A stretch of DNA of 64,000 bases, from positions 248,001 through 312,000 of the forward strand of contig CATKHK010000054.1 of assembly GCA_949751835.1 (NCBI GenBank), read 5' to 3'. Within the stretch, counting starts at the first letter, position 1; every line of letters begins with the position of its first letter. The notes below the pieces were generated by a model that was not told the origin of the DNA, ran no database searches, and saw only the letters and a list, made by a program, of their open reading frames with translations. This DNA is from Blepharisma japonicum. Its lineage: Eukaryota > Ciliophora > Heterotrichea > Heterotrichida > Blepharismidae. Position numbers and translations under genes: made by a program. Shown here piece by piece: positions 60,582-64,000 of the stretch.

Positions 60582-61823
60582 TTACTCATTATAGCTCGGA
60601 AATCCATTGAATGCTGAGCTTCCATAAAAAGGACTTAATTCAGAACTTACTATTGAGCTGAAAGTAGAGTTTTGATTTTGGAGTCCAGGACTTTGGAATG
60701 AGCTGAGTGTAGAGTTTTGGCTTTGGAATCCAGGACTTTGGAATGAGCTGAATGTAGAGTTTTGATTTTGGAATCCAGGACTTTGGAATCCAGGACTTTG
60801 GAATGAGCTGAATGTAGAGTTTTGATTTTGGAATCCAGGACTTTGGAATGAGCTGAAAGTAGAGCTTTGACTTTGGAGTGGCGTCAGCCCATAACCTGGG
60901 GTCCCATTCCCTTCAAATACTTGGGCACTTGGATCTAGCTCAAGCTTTTTCATCGTCTTCAGAAAATCATCAAAACTTTGTGGGCTTTTATCTCGATTCA
61001 TCTCTTCAGACTGCAATAATGGAGATAAAGTATCAAGCGCAAAAATTGGATTGGCTGGGGCCTCTTCACTTACTATAGTTTCTTTAGAATTTTTACCAGG
61101 ACTATTTTCATTTGTCTCAGATTCTTCATCCTCTTCTTTATCAATATCCTCTAGCTTTTCTTCTTCTTTTTCTTCTTTAACTGAGCTGTCATTTGCATTT
61201 CTCAAAATATCGTCCACACAGTGGTTATAATCAATAATTTGGACTTCCCCAAGGCCAAGATAAGGCTTGCTGTATTCCTTGAATCGGCTGTTTATTTCCT
61301 TAGAGTCAGTTTTAAGCAGATGTTTATGTGAGCTGTACCAACTTTCATAGTTTATTAAGAAATTTGCATTCATTTTTTCAAGATGAACGTTAAACGGCTT
61401 CAAATTTTCATTTAGATAGGACTTTGAAGCATATGCTGCGAAAAGAAGGTCTAGATAGCAGCTGTTTGAGAGGTTTATCCAGTCTATTCTTTCTAAAATG
61501 ATTGTTAAGAGGGATGCTTCCATTTCATTAAGGGCAAGATCTTTTGACGCCGAAAGTAATAGCTGCATTGTAGCTTTTTGGAATGTAGCATTGGGGTTTG
61601 AGGACATCTGGACTACTTTATTGAGGATATTGACAATTGTATTTGAAATACTGAATTCATTATATTCAGAACGAATAGCGTCGTATTCTTTCAAATGATA
61701 CTCTTCCTCTTCGCTAATAAGAGACACTTCTTCTTCAATCTTGAATTTTTTTTGGGGCTTTCTTCTTGGGCGATCTATTGAGCTTCTTTTCACAGTTTCT
61801 TGATCGCTTGAATTCTTGGACAT
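60582..61823 (-). CDS. Unknown protein with tandem FQSPGFQNQNST repeats
   Basis: The 413-aa frame begins with a basic stretch (SSIDRPRRKPQKKFKIEEE) and continues with an about 150-residue all-helical region (VNILNKVVQMSSNPNATFQK, LLTIILERIDWINLSNSCYL), an acidic linker (EEKEEEKLEDIDKEEDEESE), then four to five Gln/Ser/Phe-rich repeats. The helical part could be an armadillo- or MIF4G-like fold, but I cannot assign it. The repeat tail is probably disordered and may bind other proteins or form condensates. Ends TAA. Confidence 0.7.
   Translation of the reverse strand: MSKNSSDQETVKRSSIDRPRRKPQKKFKIEEEVSLISEEEEYHLKEYDAIRSEYNEFSISNTIVNILNKVVQMSSNPNATFQKATMQLLLSASKDLALNEMEASLLTIILERIDWINLSNSCYLDLLFAAYASKSYLNENLKPFNVHLEKMNANFLINYESWYSSHKHLLKTDSKEINSRFKEYSKPYLGLGEVQIIDYNHCVDDILRNANDSSVKEEKEEEKLEDIDKEEDEESETNENSPGKNSKETIVSEEAPANPIFALDTLSPLLQSEEMNRDKSPQSFDDFLKTMKKLELDPSAQVFEGNGTPGYGLTPLQSQSSTFSSFQSPGFQNQNSTFSSFQSPGFQSPGFQNQNSTFSSFQSPGFQSQNSTLSSFQSPGLQNQNSTFSSIVSSELSPFYGSSAFNGFPSYNE
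60655..60870 (-). repeat. 45-nt tandem coding repeats
   Basis: Units encoding FSSFQSPGFQNQNST recur four times with minor changes (N to S, F to L); one unit carries an internal SPGFQ duplication. Units are nearly identical at DNA level, pointing to recent unequal exchange. Confidence 0.85.
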
Positions 61824-62377
61824 AATGACTATTAAAACAATAAATTTTTATCGCTTAATTTAATAATAGTAAATCGCTTAGAATTTTAAATTATTCTTAA
61901 ATCCTATCATTCTGTTATAAAGGTTTTTCATTAAAATTTAATAAATTTACTCCTGAACTGATAATTTATGTCGGAGTATAAATAAAAGAAAAATGAATAT
62001 TAAAGCATTCCAGATAAAATTTAATCGTTCGCTAAAGTTTAAAAGATTTAAAAGCCTTTAAAACAAGATAATTAGAAGATAGGAAAGTATTTTATCAGTT
62101 TAATTTTTTAGATAAATATGAAATATTTATCAGAAAATAAGTGAATTAAATTATCACTTTACAAATTTGTCTAGTATTTTTTATTTTTCAAAAAAGTAAC
62201 AAGCAGATAAGTTTTGATATTTATAAGGTTTATTAAAATATTAATGATTTAAGAAATTTCTTACAATCAATAAAAAATTTGCTCCCCACTTCTTATCCTT
62301 CGCTAATCCTACTTATTTTTCGAATTAGGAAGCAAAATCTTTATTATATAATTAATTCTAATAATTAATATATCCTC
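61824..62377. other. AT-rich intergenic stretch, about 550 bp
   Basis: Shared upstream region of divergent genes. No coding island or RNA-like element seen. Confidence 0.5.
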
Positions 62378-63037
62378 ATGGTATCAAAATGCAGCTTGTA
62401 ACACTTATTCAGTGACTGTCAATTTAAAATAGTAATTGTTGGAGATGCACACGTTGGGAAATCTTGTTTAGTTGTTAGACAATCAGATGGGACGTTTGAT
62501 AATCGATATAGCGTGACAATTGGTGTGGAATTCAAGAACTCAATAATCCATGTAGAAAATTCCACTGTAAAACTTCAACTGGTAATTATAAATCAGTGAG
62601 ACACTGCTGGGCAAGAAAAGTATAGAGCTATTGCAAGCGGGTATTATAGAGGCGCTGATGCAGTAATAATTGTATATGATAAAACTGATAGACAGACATT
62701 TGATCATATAGAACTTTGGCTAGAAGAAGTAGGAAAATATATAAAAAGCAATTTTGTAGCAATGCTTGTAGGAAACAAATCTGACATGAAGTGCGTGGTG
62801 GAGTACGCTGAAGCAGAAAGGAAAGCAATTTTAAACAAAATGGAATATATTGAAACTAGTGCAAAAGATCCTTATCAAGTTGATTTACTATTTGAAAGAC
62901 TTGCTAGGACACTTCTTAAAAAGAAAGTTGCACAGGAAAAAGCAGAAAATAAAAAAATCCCAGAAGTGGGTATGAAAATTGCTCCTAAAAATCGAATGTC
63001 AATCCAAAAAAATAAATGCTGCACCAATTTATTATAA
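62378..63037 (+). CDS. Rab-family small GTPase with two 15-nt introns
   Basis: Exons 62378-62397, 62413-62581 and 62597-63037 encode 209 residues. Without splicing the frame is closed. G motifs: GDAHVGKSCLV, TIGVEFKNS, WDTAGQEKYRAIASGYYRGA, GNKSD, ETSAK. The Trp of WDTAGQE is TGA 62597-62599, the first codon after intron 2. The C-terminus KNKCCTNLL has two cysteines followed by four residues, a CCx(n) prenylation site. It resembles Rab1/2/5-type proteins; subfamily not assigned. The residue-level match makes this the best single proof of UGA=Trp in the window. Ends TAA. Confidence 0.92.
62398..62412 (+). other. 15-nt spliceosomal intron, Rab intron 1
   Basis: GTAACACTTATTCAG splits a Phe codon six codons after the start (MVSKCS-F-DCQFKIV). 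Its removal is needed to connect any ATG to the GTPase domain, because an in-frame TAA precedes the domain otherwise. Confidence 0.8.
62582..62596 (+). other. 15-nt spliceosomal intron, Rab intron 2
   Basis: GTAATTATAAATCAG lies exactly between Leu and Trp of KLQL-WDTAGQE. It is in phase 0 and has no in-frame TAA or TAG, so retention would add five residues (VIINQ) in the switch II region. Confidence 0.9.
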
Positions 63038-63067
63038 TAAATTTGAATATAAATAGAATAATTAATT

Positions 63068-64000
63068 ATGGAATGCCTAAATATAAATGTCGCTAGGCCA
63101 AATACAGCGCCGAATAAGCTGGAAAAATATGTGAACTATTTTTACAAAACAAGCAGTTTCGAAAATTTAAATACTTCTGAAAAAATTATCAAAAAGCCAG
63201 AACCAACTAACATTCACAAATTGCCAAGATCATCAAGCTGCAATCCAAATAAAATAAAGCAAATGCTATCAGAGAGCAAAATGGAGCAGAAGCGTCTTAA
63301 AAAATCTCAGCCTTTTTTTGCAGTGAATGCTTATCCTTTGCTAAAAGCTTATGAACTTATAAAAGATGAAAAAATTGATAGCAGTGACCTAAGCAAAAAT
63401 TTACTTGACTTTAAATATATAACAAAAATCAGCAGGTATCATTCAGAAAAATATATTTTGGGTCTATATCAAGATCAAACGAATAATGATCAAAAAAAGA
63501 AAAACTCTTCTATAGGCTCAATCGCTAGCAATGGATCTGAAAGAAAAAATTTGAAAGTAAATATTAAGTATAACCAGAAAGAAAATAAAGAAAAGAGCTT
63601 TGGTGAAGATGTTAGAAATCTTTTTGAATTAATTGATAATCATTTATATGTTCAAGAATCAGCTCCAATTGAAACACAAAGTTCATCAGCTATGATAGAT
63701 AAAATCGAGAAGCCGGCGGCTACACTTATTAAGCAAAATAGCGAGCTTCACAAAAAGATTTCAATACATTTTCCTGAAAAGAAAATTAAAAGAAGAACAG
63801 TTCAATTTACGCTTTCACAGTCAAAATCTGAGATAAATTGGAGTGATAATAATGACACAAAAAATGAAACAGAAGAGTCGTCTCCTAAGAAGTCAAAAGT
63901 ACTCTCTCCTACTAGTCCTTCTTCTTACTTAAGTTCGAGCTTTGATCATTCATTATCTGCCACTTTTTATATCAAAAACACTAAGAAAAGATCGAACACC
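63068..64000 (+). CDS. Unknown protein, 3' end beyond window
   Basis: An ATG 31 bp after the Rab stop begins a frame that stays open for 311 codons to the window edge. The sequence is basic, Lys/Ser/Asn-rich (MECLNINVARPNTAPNKLEK; KIKQMLSESKMEQKRLKKSQ) with one more compact helical stretch (FFAVNAYPLLKAYELIKDEK). The later part is Ser/Pro-rich with SP/TP sites. No recognised domain; no TGA codon in the visible part. The C-terminus is unseen. Confidence 0.65.
   Translation, partial: MECLNINVARPNTAPNKLEKYVNYFYKTSSFENLNTSEKIIKKPEPTNIHKLPRSSSCNPNKIKQMLSESKMEQKRLKKSQPFFAVNAYPLLKAYELIKDEKIDSSDLSKNLLDFKYITKISRYHSEKYILGLYQDQTNNDQKKKNSSIGSIASNGSERKNLKVNIKYNQKENKEKSFGEDVRNLFELIDNHLYVQESAPIETQSSSAMIDKIEKPAATLIKQNSELHKKISIHFPEKKIKRRTVQFTLSQSKSEINWSDNNDTKNETEESSPKKSKVLSPTSPSSYLSSSFDHSLSATFYIKNTKKRSNT

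Noticed and set aside
1-64000. Mycoplasma-type bacterial DNA, which also reads TGA as Trp
   Set aside because: Genes are eukaryotic (NDC80, SRP72, importin beta, Rabs), with spliceosomal introns and no operons or Shine-Dalgarno sites.
1-64000. Stentor, Condylostoma or Loxodes as source
   Set aside because: Stentor uses the standard code, Condylostoma uses all three stops as sense codons, and Loxodes keeps UGA as stop; here TAA and TAG stop and TGA is Trp.
1-64000. tRNA, rRNA, CRISPR, transposon, virus-derived element or telomere
   Set aside because: I looked for T-loop consensus, long terminal or inverted repeats, transposase or polymerase motifs and CCCTAACA-type telomere repeats and saw none.

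Overview
The window is nuclear DNA of a ciliate, most likely a macronuclear contig of Blepharisma or a close heterotrich. Three things seen in the sequence support this. (1) In-frame TGA codons interrupt at least 18 otherwise intact conserved genes and fall where relatives have tryptophan, for example the Trp of WDTAGQE in a Rab (62597-62599). Every gene whose end I can place stops at TAA or TAG. (2) The spliceosomal introns are only 15 nt (five cases) or 16 nt (one case). (3) The DNA is AT-rich and very gene-dense. UGA=Trp together with 15-16 nt introns is the published signature of Blepharisma; Stentor has tiny introns but the standard code, Condylostoma recodes all three stops, and Loxodes keeps UGA as its only stop. 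The species is an inference. All coding calls below read TGA as Trp and remove the tiny introns.

Layout. 1-7.4 kb: NDC80 (cut by the left edge), two coiled-coil proteins, a B-box zinc-finger protein with a possible degenerate PARP-like region, and a sedoheptulose-bisphosphatase-type enzyme. 7.4-14 kb: a long Pro/Gln-rich coiled-coil protein, divergent by only 21 bp from an Arc1p/AIMP1-like tRNA-binding cofactor, then a RAP-domain organelle protein. 14-19 kb: the sparsest part, with two micro-ORFs, a UBA-like protein, a GC-rich possible structured RNA, mitochondrial SCOT and a probable gene relic. 19-27.6 kb: FYRN/FYRC protein, secreted protein, basic protein, DIX-domain protein, cysteine-less glutaredoxin-like protein, coiled coil with a Cys-rich tail, a J-SAP-RJL GTPase fusion, a small acylated protein and a PH plus papain-fold protein. 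27.7-33.2 kb: UPF1 and importin beta. 33.7-41 kb: an unknown protein, UBA/RING-H2 ligase, BABAM2/BRE, BUB3 and SRP72. 41-47.4 kb: a secreted acidic repeat protein, small basic protein, TBC Rab-GAP, SAXO-like microtubule protein and an unknown. 47.4-55.6 kb: delta-COP lacking its C-terminal domain, CDC14, arrestin-like protein, an FG nucleoporin of the NUP153/Nup1 type, fimbrin and a small acylated protein. 56.7-64 kb: coiled coil, Rab, a CENP-A-like histone H3 variant, coiled coil, repeat-tailed unknown, a second Rab with two 15-nt introns, and an unknown cut by the right edge.

The genes are ordinary eukaryotic cell machinery, not operons. Several act in chromosome segregation and mitotic exit (NDC80, BUB3, CDC14, CENP-A-like H3), several in membrane traffic (two Rabs, RJL, TBC GAP, delta-COP, arrestin-like, SRP72), and others in nuclear transport, RNA surveillance and cortical or axonemal structure. 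I saw no tRNA, rRNA, transposon, virus-derived element or CRISPR array.

The most unusual items are the J-SAP-RJL fusion in inverted order, the CENP-A-like histone whose diagnostic Trp is written TGA, the DIX domain, the glutaredoxin-like protein without active-site cysteines, the truncated delta-COP and the UPF1 with an altered Walker B motif.
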